Position numbers and translations under genes: made by a program. Shown here piece by piece: positions 48,853 to 58,203 of a DNA stretch of 64,000 bases (position 1 is its first letter; each line of letters begins with the position of its first letter). Source of the DNA: Dactylosporangium sp. AC04546 (GTDB taxonomy: Bacteria; Actinomycetota; Actinomycetes; Mycobacteriales; Micromonosporaceae); the NCBI RefSeq assembly GCF_022095675.1, contig NZ_JAHYSG010000040.1, positions 1 through 64,000 on the forward strand, written 5' to 3'. Under the pieces are notes generated by a model. The model saw only the letters and a list, made by a program, of their open reading frames with translations, searched no databases and had not been told where the DNA came from.

Positions 48853-49413
48853 TCACCCGGCGGTGGGGTGCCAGCCCGCCGGCGGGTCCTCGCCGACCAC
48901 GCCGTCGACGGCCTCGCGGAGGAGGTCGGCGTGGCCGGTGTGGCGGCCGTACTCCTCGATCAGGTCGCACACGAGCCGGCGCAGGCTCAGGTGGCGGCCG
49001 CCCGGCCAGGCCAGGTGCACGAGCTGGTCGAGGCCGCCGCCGGCGAGGGCGGCCCGCAGGCGCTCCCGGGAGCGGGCGATCGTGGTGTCCCACAGGGCGT
49101 AGAGCTCGGCGGGGGTGTCGGCGGCGGCGGAGGTGAAGTCCCAGTCCGGGTCGGCGGCCCAGTCGGCGCTCGCCCACGGCTCCCCGAGCGGCGAACCGTC
49201 GAGCTTCGGCCCGAACATCTCCGACTCGGCGCGGGCGAGGTGCTTGAGCAGCCCGCCCAGCGTCAGCGCGGAGGCGCCGACCCGGGTCGACAGGCCGGCG
49301 GCGCCGAGGCCGTCGGCCTTCCAGCGCAACGTGGTGCGCAGCCGGTCGAGGGCGCCGGTGAGGTGCTCCTCCTCGGTGCCGGCGAGCGGCGGCTCCCACC
49401 AGATGTCGGCCAT
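48853..49413 (-). CDS. DinB family protein (DUF664-like)
   Basis: 186 aa from the ATG before ADIWWEPPLAG; an in-frame GTG three codons earlier (49422) is possible. It has the four-helix pattern of the DinB/DUF664 group: ALTLGGLLKHLARAESEMFG, AELYALWDTTIARSRERL and LRRLVCDLIEEYGRHTGHAD, with histidines positioned as the metal ligands. Function unknown; relatives include thiol-dependent detoxification enzymes. Confidence 0.88.
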   Translation of the reverse strand: MADIWWEPPLAGTEEEHLTGALDRLRTTLRWKADGLGAAGLSTRVGASALTLGGLLKHLARAESEMFGPKLDGSPLGEPWASADWAADPDWDFTSAAADTPAELYALWDTTIARSRERLRAALAGGGLDQLVHLAWPGGRHLSLRRLVCDLIEEYGRHTGHADLLREAVDGVVGEDPPAGWHPTAG

Positions 49414-49511
49414 GGCCGCCACCGTAGCCGCGGTTGCGGACGATCCGCGCCCGGAATCCCCGGGGGTGTCAGGGGCACCGCGGCGCGGGTCGCTGCCGCT
49501 AGGATCGCCCG

Positions 49512-50909
49512 GTGGTCACGGTGCCTGACGTCGTGCGGCGGCGGCTGGCCCCGCCGGGGCGGTTCACGCCGAACTTCTGGCTGGTCGCGATCCTGGTCAC
49601 CGGGATCGGGCTGGTGCTGCGGCTGGTGAACCTGTCCCACCCGAAGGAAACGATCTTCGATGAGGTGTACTACGCCAACGAGGCGTGGGACCTCCTCCAG
49701 CACGGCGTCGAGTGGAACCCCGAGGACAACACCCCGCAGTACGTCGTGCACCCACCCCTCGGCAAGTGGATGATCGGCCTCGGCGAACAGTTGTTCGGCT
49801 ACAACTCCTTCGGCTGGCGCATCATGGCCGTCGTGGTCGGCACCGCCTCGATCGCCCTCATCACGATGGCCGCCTGGCGACTCTTCCGCTCCACCGTCCT
49901 GGCCGGCACCGCCGGGCTGCTCATGTCCCTCGACGGCATGCACTTCGTGCTCTCCCGCGCCGCCCTGCTCGACATCTTCCTGATGTTCTGGATCGTCGTC
50001 GCCTTCTACTTCCTGGTCCTCGACCGCGAGCAGCGCCGGGCGAACGTGCTGGCGTCGCGGGCGGTCTTTCCGTGGTACCGCATCGCCTGCGCGGTCTCGC
50101 TCGGCCTCGCCTGCGGCGTGAAGTGGAGCGGCCTGTGGTACCTCGCCCTCTTCGCCATCGCCGTGGCGGTCTTCGACCTGGGTGCCGCCCGCTGCGCCGA
50201 CCGGCCGATGCGCCTCACGCCCGCCGCGGGCTGGGCCCTGGCCGTCGTCGGGATAGCGGCTTTGGCCTACCTGGCGACGTGGTGGGGCTGGTTCGCCTCC
50301 GACGACGGCTACTTCCGGCACTGGTCGGGCAACGCGCTCGTCAGCCTGTGGCACTACCACGAGGAGGCGTACAAGTTCCACACGACGCTGGACAAGCCGC
50401 ACCCGTACCAGTCGTGGCCGTGGCAGTGGCTGCTGCTGGGCCGCCCGGTGCTGTTCTACTGGACCGGCGCCGGGCAGTGCGGCGCACAGGGCTGCGCGTC
50501 GTCGATCCTGCTGCTCGGCACCCCGCTGCTGTGGTGGTCGTTCATCCCGGCCCTGTTCGGCCTGGGCTGGCTGGCGATCGCCCGGCGCGACGGCCGCGCG
50601 TGGCTGGTGCTGCTCGCCGCGCTGACCGGCATCCTGCCGTGGTTCCAGTCGATGCCGGCCCACCGCACGATGTTCATCTTCTACGCCCTGCCGGCCGAGC
50701 CGTTCCTGATCCTGGCCGTCGTCTACGTCCTGGGCGCGATCATCGGCCGCCCGCACACCGAGCACCGCCGGATCGGCGCCCTCGCCGCGGGCGCCTACGT
50801 CCTGCTGGTGGCGGCCTGCTTCGCGTACTTCTACCCGATCTACAGCGGCATGGACATCACGTACACGCAGTGGCTGTCGCGGATGTGGCTCGGTTCCCGC
50901 TGGGTTTAG
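49512..50909 (+). CDS. Dolichyl-phosphate-mannose-protein mannosyltransferase (PMT family)
   Basis: 465 aa from a GTG, with about ten membrane segments. The first extracytoplasmic loop has the catalytic Asp-Glu pair in ETIFDEVYYANEAWDLL, followed by YVVHPPLGKWMIGLGEQLFG, both diagnostic of actinobacterial PMT. It transfers mannose from polyprenyl-phosphate mannose to secreted proteins. The C-terminal domain has PAHRTMFIFYALPAEPFLIL. The stop overlaps that of the convergent gene. Confidence 0.93.
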   Translation: MVTVPDVVRRRLAPPGRFTPNFWLVAILVTGIGLVLRLVNLSHPKETIFDEVYYANEAWDLLQHGVEWNPEDNTPQYVVHPPLGKWMIGLGEQLFGYNSFGWRIMAVVVGTASIALITMAAWRLFRSTVLAGTAGLLMSLDGMHFVLSRAALLDIFLMFWIVVAFYFLVLDREQRRANVLASRAVFPWYRIACAVSLGLACGVKWSGLWYLALFAIAVAVFDLGAARCADRPMRLTPAAGWALAVVGIAALAYLATWWGWFASDDGYFRHWSGNALVSLWHYHEEAYKFHTTLDKPHPYQSWPWQWLLLGRPVLFYWTGAGQCGAQGCASSILLLGTPLLWWSFIPALFGLGWLAIARRDGRAWLVLLAALTGILPWFQSMPAHRTMFIFYALPAEPFLILAVVYVLGAIIGRPHTEHRRIGALAAGAYVLLVAACFAYFYPIYSGMDITYTQWLSRMWLGSRWV

Positions 50910-51568
50910 CGGGTCGCTGCGGCGGGCTCGTAGCGGCGCGACGGAGAGCCCGATTTGATCGCGCACAGGTATTCCTCGTTGACGATGGCCTCGAACTGTT
51001 CGCGGCGGGGCCACCGGCGGCGCGGATTGTGCCAGTCGCCGTGGCGTTCCCAGTACATCCGGGGGATCTCGCTGTCGAAGTAGGCGCGCAACAGTTCGCG
51101 GAGTTTCGGCTCGTTGATGAGCCGGTCCTCCCATGCGAACGACCAGTTCAGCAGCACGAAACTGGCGAAGAAGAACAGGCGCTCGTCGACGTGGGCGGGT
51201 GCGAACCGGGCGCCCCAGCACTGCGCGTAGGCGGGCTCGGCCATCGACATCATCACGGTCTCCCGCGTGCGGCGACGGTGGTCGGCGCGCAGCATGTGCC
51301 GGAAGTTGTTGCGCTGCACCAGCAGTGACGCCGCCACGACGAGCAGCGCGACCGTCGACAGAAGCGCCGACGCCGGCCCGTACGCCTGACCCATGTCACC
51401 CAGGCGGGCCCAGTCGCGATCGTCGTCGTAGAACGCGTAGATCAGCAGCGGCGACAGGACCACCAGATAGCACACGCCGGTGACGGCCGCGACGAGCAGG
51501 ACGGCCAGCAGCAGGCGGAGCAGCCACCGCACGACATCGTCGGGTGCGTACGATTTCCGGTCGGCCAT
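50906..51568 (-). CDS. DUF6082-like membrane-anchored protein
   Basis: 220 aa from the ATG before ADRKSYAPDD; an in-frame GTG three codons earlier is possible. Two membrane segments (about 14-45 and about 65-85) are followed by a soluble part with MLRADHRRRTRETVMMSMAE and NWSFAWEDRLINEPKLREL. These match the small actinobacterial proteins called DUF6082. Function unknown. Confidence 0.75.
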   Translation of the reverse strand: MADRKSYAPDDVVRWLLRLLLAVLLVAAVTGVCYLVVLSPLLIYAFYDDDRDWARLGDMGQAYGPASALLSTVALLVVAASLLVQRNNFRHMLRADHRRRTRETVMMSMAEPAYAQCWGARFAPAHVDERLFFFASFVLLNWSFAWEDRLINEPKLRELLRAYFDSEIPRMYWERHGDWHNPRRRWPRREQFEAIVNEEYLCAIKSGSPSRRYEPAAATR

Positions 51569-52051
51569 GCCGATCACCCCATCCGGTCGCCTTTTCGCAT
51601 TGTGACCGACTCGGGGAAGGGAATCGGCATTCATTCATGCACACCCGGAATTGCGGCCAGAAATGGCATCGCGGCTGCGATACGGCTGATTGCGACCCGG
51701 CAACAATCGACAATATCGACTACCTCGGCGCGCTCGTCGGCCTCGGGATCATGTACCGGTGGGACCGCCGCGGCGTCGCGGCCCCGCGGCCGGCCCGCGT
51801 CGCGCGTGGGGTCCGGTCGGCCGGGCCCGCTCCGCGCGGCGTCCGGACAGGATCGTCCGTGGCCGCGGGCCGCAAGACATTCGAGATCGTCTTCCTCGAC
51901 GCCCCCGACGGCCGTTTCGGCGATGTTTCTAAACGGAAACAGTGTTACCAACCCGTGGGCTGGGGCTTCCCGACCGGCGCCGGGACGGGGTATACAAAGC
52001 TCCACGCGAATGGAAACAGCGGTTCGCACAGTGAAACGACAGGGGGGTTCC
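51569..52051. other. 483-bp gap with lower GC and repeat motifs, no recognisable gene
   Basis: Both strands were read; open frames here have no protein character. Two parts (about 51590-51730 and 51920-52050) are less GC-rich than the surroundings. An inverted repeat GTTTC/GAAAC lies at 51925-51940 and GGAAACAG occurs at 51935-51942 and 52013-52020. TATACA at 51991-51996 could be a -10 for the peptide-transporter operon, but no good -35 is present. Confidence 0.5.
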
Positions 52052-53599
52052 ATGCTCCAGCCCCAGCTCACCCGGCGTGACCTCTTACGGCTCGCCGCGC
52101 TCGCCGGTGGCGGCGCGGCGGCCGGCGGTGTCCTGTCGGCGTGTGGCGCCGACGGTACCGCACCAGCCTCCGCAGACATCGCACCCAACGCGAAGATCAC
52201 GTTTGCCTCGACCACGATCACCAACAGCCTCGACCCGCACGCCGCGCTGTCCAACACCGGGCGCAGCTACGCCGTGCAGGTCTACGACACGCTGGTCCAG
52301 TTCGCCCCCGACGGCGGCGGGTTCGCGCCCGGCCTGGCCACCGCGTGGAAGCGCGTCGACGACACCACGCTCGAGCTCACGCTGCGCGAGGGGGTCACCT
52401 TCCACGAGGGCGGCGCGTTCGACGCGGCCGCCGTCGTGGCCAACATCGAGCGGCTCACCGGCGACTCGTCCGGCAAGCTCACCCAGGTCAAGGGCTTCCT
52501 CGGCACGGTCACCAAGGCGAGCGCGGTCGACGCCAGGACGGTGCGGATCACCACCGGGGCGCCCGACCCGATCCTGCTCAACCGGCTCACCCGGGTCGAC
52601 ATCGTCGACCCGTCCATCTTCGCCAGCAGCACCCAGAAGGCGTCCGGCACCGGCCCGTTCCGGGTCACCGGCTACACGCCGGCCCAGAAGATCGAGCTGG
52701 AGCGCTACGCCAAGTCGTGGCGGTCGAGCGACCGGGTCGCGACCGCGACGCTCCAGGCGATCAGCGACCCCAACACCCTGGCCAGCGCCCTGCGCTCGGG
52801 CGAGGTCGACATCGCGTTCGGCCTCGGGCCCACGCAGGCCGAGCAGATGCGCAGCTCGTTCGGCATCAAGGCGACCTCGGCCGGCTCGTGCGCGATCTGC
52901 TCGATGATCCCGGCCGTCGAGCCCAAGCTCGCCGACCCGCGGGTCCGTGAGGCGATCAACCTGGCCGTCAACCGTGACGAGTTCGTCGCCGCCGGCCTGG
53001 CCGGCTACGGCAGGCCGTCGACGGGGCAGCTGCTGCAGCCCGGCTTCCAGGGGTACGACAGCAGCTTCGGCCCGCTGCCGCACGACATCGCGAAGGCCAA
53101 GCAGCTGCTCAAGGACGCCGGCGCGGAGAACCTGCGGCTCGACATCGCCACGACGGCCATCTTCAAGTCGCAGGCCGAGACGGTCGCCGGGTACCTCGGC
53201 GCCGTCGGCATCAAGAGCGAGGTGCAGCTGCAGGAGCTGTCGGCGTTCATCAGCACGCTGCTGAAGAACAGCACGGTGCCGCTGCTGTACTGGCAGACCG
53301 ACTACTTCGACCTGCGCGACATCGCGTCGGTGAGCCGGTTCGGCCCGCAGGCGGCCGGCGTGCAGCGGCACTTCGAGAACGACGAGTACCCGGCGCTGTA
53401 CACGCAGGCGAACAAGGAGATGGACGCCACCAAGCGTGAGGCGCTCATCAAGCAGATGGCGAAGCTGCTGCGCGAGCAGTACGGCGTGCTGTTCCTGGCC
53501 TGGCCGGACCTGGTGTACGTGCACAGCAAGAAGCTCGTCGAGGTCGGCCTCACCGGCAACTCCCTGGTCCGCCTGGAGTCGATCGGGAAGACGGCCTGA
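52052..53599 (+). CDS. Peptide/oligopeptide-type ABC transporter substrate-binding lipoprotein
   Basis: 515 aa from the ATG with AGGGGGG upstream. The signal is of the Tat-lipoprotein kind (LTRRDLLRLAALAGGGA, lipobox LSAC). The mature part is an SBP_bac_5 domain with SLDPHAALSNTGRSYAVQVY, PGLATAWKRVDDTTLELTLR and ASGTGPFRVTGYTPAQKIEL. It binds the substrate for the permeases and ATPases that follow. The ligand may be a peptide, nickel chelate or other small molecule; the sequence does not say. Confidence 0.93.
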   Translation: MLQPQLTRRDLLRLAALAGGGAAAGGVLSACGADGTAPASADIAPNAKITFASTTITNSLDPHAALSNTGRSYAVQVYDTLVQFAPDGGGFAPGLATAWKRVDDTTLELTLREGVTFHEGGAFDAAAVVANIERLTGDSSGKLTQVKGFLGTVTKASAVDARTVRITTGAPDPILLNRLTRVDIVDPSIFASSTQKASGTGPFRVTGYTPAQKIELERYAKSWRSSDRVATATLQAISDPNTLASALRSGEVDIAFGLGPTQAEQMRSSFGIKATSAGSCAICSMIPAVEPKLADPRVREAINLAVNRDEFVAAGLAGYGRPSTGQLLQPGFQGYDSSFGPLPHDIAKAKQLLKDAGAENLRLDIATTAIFKSQAETVAGYLGAVGIKSEVQLQELSAFISTLLKNSTVPLLYWQTDYFDLRDIASVSRFGPQAAGVQRHFENDEYPALYTQANKEMDATKREALIKQMAKLLREQYGVLFLAWPDLVYVHSKKLVEVGLTGNSLVRLESIGKTA

Positions 53600-54522
53600 T
53601 GCGCCGCAGGCTCATCCGCGTCGGGGGGCAGGTCGCCGGGCTGGTCGTGGTGACGCTGGGCATCCTGAGCCTGCTCTTCTTCATCATCCGGCTCTCCGGC
53701 GACCCGGCCGCCATCCTGGCCGGCCCGGGCGCCAGTCCGGAGCAGATCGACCAGACGCGGCACGCGCTCGGCCTCGATCGTCCATTGTGGATGCAGTACC
53801 GCGAGTTCCTCGCCGACACGCTCACCCTGCGCCTCGGCGACTCGCTGCTCACCCAGCGCCCCGCGCTGGACATGGTGCTCGACCGGCTGCCGGCGACGCT
53901 GCTGCTCGCCGGCAGCACCCTGCTCACGGTCCTGGTCGTCGCGGTGCCGGTCGGCGCGTTCGCCGCCCGGTACCACGGCCGGCTCGGCGGCCGGGCCGTC
54001 GCGCTGCTCACCGCGGTCGTGCAGGCGGTGCCGAACTTCCTGCTCGGCATCGGCCTGATCTGGCTCTTCTCGCTGTACCTCGGCTGGCTGCCCACCTTCG
54101 GGTCGGGCACCGCCGCGCAGCTCGTCCTGCCGACGCTGACCCTCGCCGCGTTCACCGGCGCCCGGGTCGCCCGGCTGCTGCGCACCGAGCTGCTCGAGGA
54201 CGCGGGCGCCGACTGGATGCGCACCGCCCGCGCCAAGGGCGTGCCGGGCCTGCGCATCCTCGTCCGCCACGCGCTGCGCCACGCAGCGTTGCCGGTGCTC
54301 GCGCTGCTCACCGTGGAGGTGTCGTACCTCGTGTCGGGCGCGGTCGTCGTCGAGACCCTGTACGCGTACGGCGGCATCGGCAAGCAGCTCGTCGACGCCG
54401 TGTTCAACCGCGACTACCCGGTCGTGCAGGCGACCGTCCTGGTCGTCGCCGTGGGCGTCATCGTCATCAACGCGGTCGGAGAGTGGCTCATGGGTGTGCT
54501 CGACCCGAGGACGACGGCATGA
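53599..54522 (+). CDS. Peptide ABC transporter permease (DppB-like)
   Basis: 307 aa, about six membrane segments. DppB features are the early RLSGDPAAILAGPGASPEQI and DQTRHALGLDRPLWMQYREF, the central VVQAVPNFLLGIGLIWLFSL and the inner-loop EAA-type motif ADWMRTARAKGVPGLRILVR. It shares one base with the upstream stop (TGATG) and overlaps the start of the 29-codon frame in the 90-bp element that follows. Confidence 0.93.
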   Translation: MRRRLIRVGGQVAGLVVVTLGILSLLFFIIRLSGDPAAILAGPGASPEQIDQTRHALGLDRPLWMQYREFLADTLTLRLGDSLLTQRPALDMVLDRLPATLLLAGSTLLTVLVVAVPVGAFAARYHGRLGGRAVALLTAVVQAVPNFLLGIGLIWLFSLYLGWLPTFGSGTAAQLVLPTLTLAAFTGARVARLLRTELLEDAGADWMRTARAKGVPGLRILVRHALRHAALPVLALLTVEVSYLVSGAVVVETLYAYGGIGKQLVDAVFNRDYPVVQATVLVVAVGVIVINAVGEWLMGVLDPRTTA

Positions 54523-54608
54523 GCGGTTCCGGAGCGAAGCGGAGGAGGCCGCTCATCATGGGCTCAGGGTGGAACTCATGCGGCCGGAGCGGAGCGGAGG
54601 TCGCATGA
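54519..54608 (+). repeat. 90-bp intercistronic element, copy 2, encoding a 29-residue peptide
   Basis: Second copy of the element at 31158-31247, differing at five of 90 bases. The frame is intact (begins MSGSGAKRRRPLIMG, ends NSCGRSGAEVA) and again overlaps the upstream stop and the downstream start by ATGA. The 8-bp stem over the start codon is conserved. Three residues differ (T/A, W/R and A/G). Confidence 0.8.
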
Positions 54609-55405
54609 GGTGGCTCGCGCTGTCCGGGCTCCTGGCCCTGGTGCTGGCGGCGGTGCTGGCCGGGCCGCTCACCGGGCACGACCCGATCGCCCAGCACCTC
54701 GGCGACCGGCTGCTGCCCCCGGGCACCGCCGGGCACCTGCTCGGCACCGACGACAAGGGCCGCGACGTGCTCGCCCGCACCCTCTACGGCGCGCGGGTGT
54801 CGCTGCTCGTCGGGTTCGTCGCCGCCACCGCCGCCAGCGCGTTCGGGCTGCTGCTCGGCCTGCTCGCCGGCTACTACGGCGGCTGGGCCGACCGGATCGT
54901 CACCCGGGCCGGCGACGTGTGGATCGCGTTCCCGTTCCTCGTGCTGGCCGTCGCCACCCTCGCCGTCGCCGGGTCCGACCTGTGGATCCTGGTGTCGCTG
55001 CTGGCCCTGGCCGGGTGGGTCACGCCGACGCGGGTCACCCGCAGCCTGGTGCGGCGGCTCCGGGGCGCCGACCACGTGCAGGCGGCGATCGGCCTCGGCG
55101 CCGGCGACGCGGGGGTGATCCGCAAGCACATCCTGCCCGCGGTACTGCCGGCGAACCTGGTCGTTTGGACCCTCACGGTCGGGACGCTCATCCTCATCGA
55201 GGGCGGGCTGTCGTTCCTCGGCCTCGGGGTGCGCCCGCCGACCCCGTCGTGGGGCAACATGCTCAACGACGGCCGCGGGTTCCTCGAGATCGCCTGGTGG
55301 ATGATCGCGGCGCCCGGCGTCGCGCTCACCCTCACCGTGCTGCTCACCAACCTGCTCGGCGACGCGCTGCGCGACCGCCTCGACGTCCGGCTCAGAGATC
55401 GTTGA
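54605..55405 (+). CDS. Peptide ABC transporter permease (DppC-like)
   Basis: 266 aa with about six membrane segments. DppC features are HLLGTDDKGRDVLARTLYGA, the EAA-type loop AAIGLGAGDAGVIRKHILPA and the end segment PPTPSWGNMLNDGRGFLEIA. It forms the membrane channel with the DppB-like protein. Its ribosome binding site (GGAGG) is supplied by the end of the 90-bp element. Confidence 0.93.
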   Translation: MRWLALSGLLALVLAAVLAGPLTGHDPIAQHLGDRLLPPGTAGHLLGTDDKGRDVLARTLYGARVSLLVGFVAATAASAFGLLLGLLAGYYGGWADRIVTRAGDVWIAFPFLVLAVATLAVAGSDLWILVSLLALAGWVTPTRVTRSLVRRLRGADHVQAAIGLGAGDAGVIRKHILPAVLPANLVVWTLTVGTLILIEGGLSFLGLGVRPPTPSWGNMLNDGRGFLEIAWWMIAAPGVALTLTVLLTNLLGDALRDRLDVRLRDR

Positions 55406-56319
55406 TGGGACCGCTGATGCTCGAACTCTCCAACGTCGTCGTGCAGACCCGCCGCGGGGTGCGCCTCGCCGACGGCGTCGACCTCACTGTCGGTGCCGGC
55501 GAGATCGTCGGCCTCGTCGGCGAGTCCGGCTCCGGCAAGACCGTCACCACCACCGCCGTGTTCGGCCTGGCCGGGCCCGGCGTGCGGGTCACCGGCGGTA
55601 CCGCCACCCTCGACGGCGCCGACCTGGCGGGGTTGGATCTGCGCAAGGTCCGCGGGAGGGACGTCGGGTTCGTGTTCCAGGACCCCTCGACCGCCCTGCA
55701 CCCGCTGCACCGCGTCGGCGACCAGATCGCCGAGGCCGCGAAGGTCCACGGCCGCCGGGTCGACGTGCGGGCCGCGCTCGCCGACGTCGGGGTGCCCGAC
55801 CCGGCCCGGCGGGCCCGGCAGTACCCGCACGAGCTCTCCGGCGGCCTGCGCCAGCGGGTCGCGATCGCGATGGCCCTGGCCAACCGGCCCCGGCTCGTCG
55901 TCGCCGACGAGCCCACCACCGCGCTCGACGTCACCGTCCAGATGCAGGTGCTGCGGCTGCTCGACCGGCTGCGGGCCGAGGGCACCGCGACCCTGCTCAT
56001 CACCCACGACCTGGGCCTGGTGGCGGAGATCGCCGACCGGGTCGCGGTGATGTACGCCGGGCGCATCGTCGAGACCGCCGCGGTCGCCGAGCTGTTCGCC
56101 GCGCCCCGGCACCCGTACACCCGCGCGCTGCTGGCCAGCCGGCCCGACCTGCGCGCCGGCCGCACCACCCTGCCGGTCATCGGCGGGGCCCCGCCGTCCC
56201 CGGCGAGCCGGCCGCCCGGCTGCGCGTTCCACCCGCGCTGCCCGGTCGTGCTGCCGCAGTGCCCGTCCGTCGTGCCGTCCTTCGTGGACGGTGTCGCCTG
56301 CCACGAGGTGCACTCATGA
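55405..56319 (+). CDS. Peptide ABC transporter ATP-binding protein (DppD-like)
   Basis: 304 aa. Walker A GESGSGKTVT, Q-loop FVFQDPSTAL, signature HELSGGLRQRVAIAMAL, Walker B LVVADEPTTALD and switch LLITHDLG are present. The C-terminal oligo_HPY region with cysteines in [18 protein letters not shown] is typical of DppD/OppD and may bind an iron-sulfur cluster. The start shares a base with the previous stop. Confidence 0.95.
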   Translation: MGPLMLELSNVVVQTRRGVRLADGVDLTVGAGEIVGLVGESGSGKTVTTTAVFGLAGPGVRVTGGTATLDGADLAGLDLRKVRGRDVGFVFQDPSTALHPLHRVGDQIAEAAKVHGRRVDVRAALADVGVPDPARRARQYPHELSGGLRQRVAIAMALANRPRLVVADEPTTALDVTVQMQVLRLLDRLRAEGTATLLITHDLGLVAEIADRVAVMYAGRIVETAAVAELFAAPRHPYTRALLASRPDLRAGRTTLPVIGGAPPSPASRPPGCAFHPRCPVVLPQCPSVVPSFVDGVACHEVHS

Positions 56320-57224
56320 GCGTTCTTGTCGTGGAAGATCTGGTCATGCGGTACGGCGGGCTCACCGCCGTCGACGGGGTGTCGCTCACCATCGCCGAGG
56401 GCGAGACGTACGCACTGGTGGGGGAGTCCGGCTGCGGCAAGTCCACCCTCGCCCGGTGCGCGGTGCGGCTGGCCACCCCGACCGGCGGGCGGATCAGCGT
56501 CGCCGGCACCGACATCACCCGCGCGTCCCGCCGGGCGCTGCGCCCGCTGCGCGGCGGCTTCCAGCTGGTGTTCCAGGACCCGATGGCGTCGCTGGACCCG
56601 CGGCTCACCGTCCACGACGCCGTCGCCGAGGGCCCGCGCATCCACGGCCGCTACTCGCGGTCCGCGGTCGACGACCTGCTGGCCGAGGTCGGCCTGGACC
56701 CGTCCCTCGGCGAACGGCTGCCGCACCAGCTCTCCGGTGGCCAGCGGCAGCGCGTCGGCATCGCCCGCGCCCTGGCCCTGCGGCCGCGCCTGCTCGTGCT
56801 CGACGAGCCGGTCGCCTCGCTCGACGTGTCGGTGCAGGCCCAGGTGGTCAACCTGCTGCGCGACCTGCAGGACCGGCACGGCCTGGCCTACCTGTTCATC
56901 GCGCACGACCTCGCCGTCGTGGCCAGCCTCGCCCACCGGGTCGGGGTGATGTACCTCGGGCGCCTCGTCGAGGAGGGCCCCGCCGAGCAGGTCCTCACCG
57001 ACCCGCGCCACCCGTACACGCGCGCCCTGGTGGATGCGATCCCGGTCGAGACACCGGCCGGCCGTCGCGACCGCCCGGTCCTGGCCGGTGAGCCGCCGAG
57101 CCCGGTCGACCGCCCGCCGGGCTGCGCGTTCCACCCGCGCTGCCCGATCGCCCGGCCGTCGTGTGCCGTCACTTCGCCGGTGCTGGCCGGCGAGGATCGC
57201 CGCGTCGCCTGTCCGCACGTCTGA
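56316..57224 (+). CDS. Peptide ABC transporter ATP-binding protein (DppF-like)
   Basis: 302 aa. Walker [12 protein letters not shown]-loop [13 protein letters not shown], signature [17 protein letters not shown], Walker [13 protein letters not shown] and switch LFIAHDLA are present, with a C-terminal oligo_HPY cysteine segment [15 protein letters not shown]. It is the second ATPase of the importer and overlaps the DppD-like gene by ATGA. Confidence 0.95.
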   Translation: MSVLVVEDLVMRYGGLTAVDGVSLTIAEGETYALVGESGCGKSTLARCAVRLATPTGGRISVAGTDITRASRRALRPLRGGFQLVFQDPMASLDPRLTVHDAVAEGPRIHGRYSRSAVDDLLAEVGLDPSLGERLPHQLSGGQRQRVGIARALALRPRLLVLDEPVASLDVSVQAQVVNLLRDLQDRHGLAYLFIAHDLAVVASLAHRVGVMYLGRLVEEGPAEQVLTDPRHPYTRALVDAIPVETPAGRRDRPVLAGEPPSPVDRPPGCAFHPRCPIARPSCAVTSPVLAGEDRRVACPHV

Positions 57225-57235
57225 GGAGGTTCGTG

Positions 57236-57547
57236 ATGCACGTCGTCATCAGTCAGGCCTGGACGAAGGACGCCGGCGACCACGCCGACGCCTACGTGGC
57301 GCTGTCGGTGCGCTTCGCCGAGTTCTTCGCCGCACAGCCCGGCTTCCGCGGCCGCTGGCTGGTCCGCGACGTCGAGGACCCGACCCACTTCACCCACATC
57401 CGGATGTTCGACACGGTGGAGTCCTACGAGGCCGCCACCCGCACGCCCGGCTACGTCGAGCACACCGAGGCGATGTACGAGCACCTCCGCCCGTACGACA
57501 GCTATCCCCGCACCATCGGCGAGGTCGTCCTGCAGGACCTGCCGTGA
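57236..57547 (+). CDS. Antibiotic-biosynthesis-monooxygenase-like small protein
   Basis: 103 aa from an ATG with GAGGAGG upstream. The ferredoxin-like ABM fold is suggested by VVISQAWTKDAGDHADAYVA, FAAQPGFRGRWLVRD and FDTVESYEAATRTPGYVEHT. Such proteins include cofactor-free monooxygenases and haem-degrading enzymes, but many have no known activity. It lies 11 bp behind the ATPase gene, so it is probably in the same operon. Confidence 0.8.
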   Translation: MHVVISQAWTKDAGDHADAYVALSVRFAEFFAAQPGFRGRWLVRDVEDPTHFTHIRMFDTVESYEAATRTPGYVEHTEAMYEHLRPYDSYPRTIGEVVLQDLP

Positions 57548-58203
57548 CGACCTTCGTGCTCGTCCACGGCGCCTTCCGCGGCGGCTGGTCCTGGCAGCGG
57601 GTCCGCCGCCTGCTCACCGCGGCGGGCCACGAGGTCCTCACCCCGTCCCTGACCGGTATGGGCGACCGCCGGCACACTCCGGCGACCGGCCTCGACACCT
57701 GGGCCCTGGACATCGCCACCCTGCTCGACGACGAGGACCTGGAGGATGTGGTACTGGCGGGGCACAGCCAGGGCGGCATCGCCATCGCGGCGGCGGCGCC
57801 GTTGTGCGCCGACCGGCTGGCCGGGCTGGTCTTCGTCGACGCCCCCGACCCGCTCCCCGGCGAACGGGCCGTCGACCTCACCGGCCCGGCCCCCGACCTG
57901 CCGCGCTCGCTCGTGCTCCCGCCGTCGCCGGTCTCGCTGGACGACCCCGCGCTCACGGCGTGGATGAACGCCCGCCTGTGCCCGACCCCACTCGCGCCGT
58001 CCCTGGACCCGCTGCCCGAGCGCCCACCGGGCGTCCCACGCTCGTACGTCTTCTGCGCGCACACCCCCGCGGGCTACCCGTCGTGGGTCACGAGGTCCCG
58101 CCTGGACGCGGCCGGCACCCCGTACACGGTCATCGACAGCGACCACGACGCACCCCTCACGCACCCCGCGGAGGTCGCCTCGGCACTGACTCAGCTCCGG
58201 TAG
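57544..58203 (+). CDS. Alpha/beta hydrolase
   Basis: 219 aa from a GTG overlapping the previous stop. The fold has LVHGAFRGGWSWQRVRRLL, the nucleophile motif VVLAGHSQGGIAIAAAAP, and a late histidine in DSDHDAPLTHPAEV. The sequence resembles the esterase/hydroxynitrile-lyase-like hydrolases encoded beside small monooxygenases in actinomycetes. It ends the transporter operon; the substrate may be what the importer carries. Confidence 0.87.
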   Translation: MTTFVLVHGAFRGGWSWQRVRRLLTAAGHEVLTPSLTGMGDRRHTPATGLDTWALDIATLLDDEDLEDVVLAGHSQGGIAIAAAAPLCADRLAGLVFVDAPDPLPGERAVDLTGPAPDLPRSLVLPPSPVSLDDPALTAWMNARLCPTPLAPSLDPLPERPPGVPRSYVFCAHTPAGYPSWVTRSRLDAAGTPYTVIDSDHDAPLTHPAEVASALTQLR

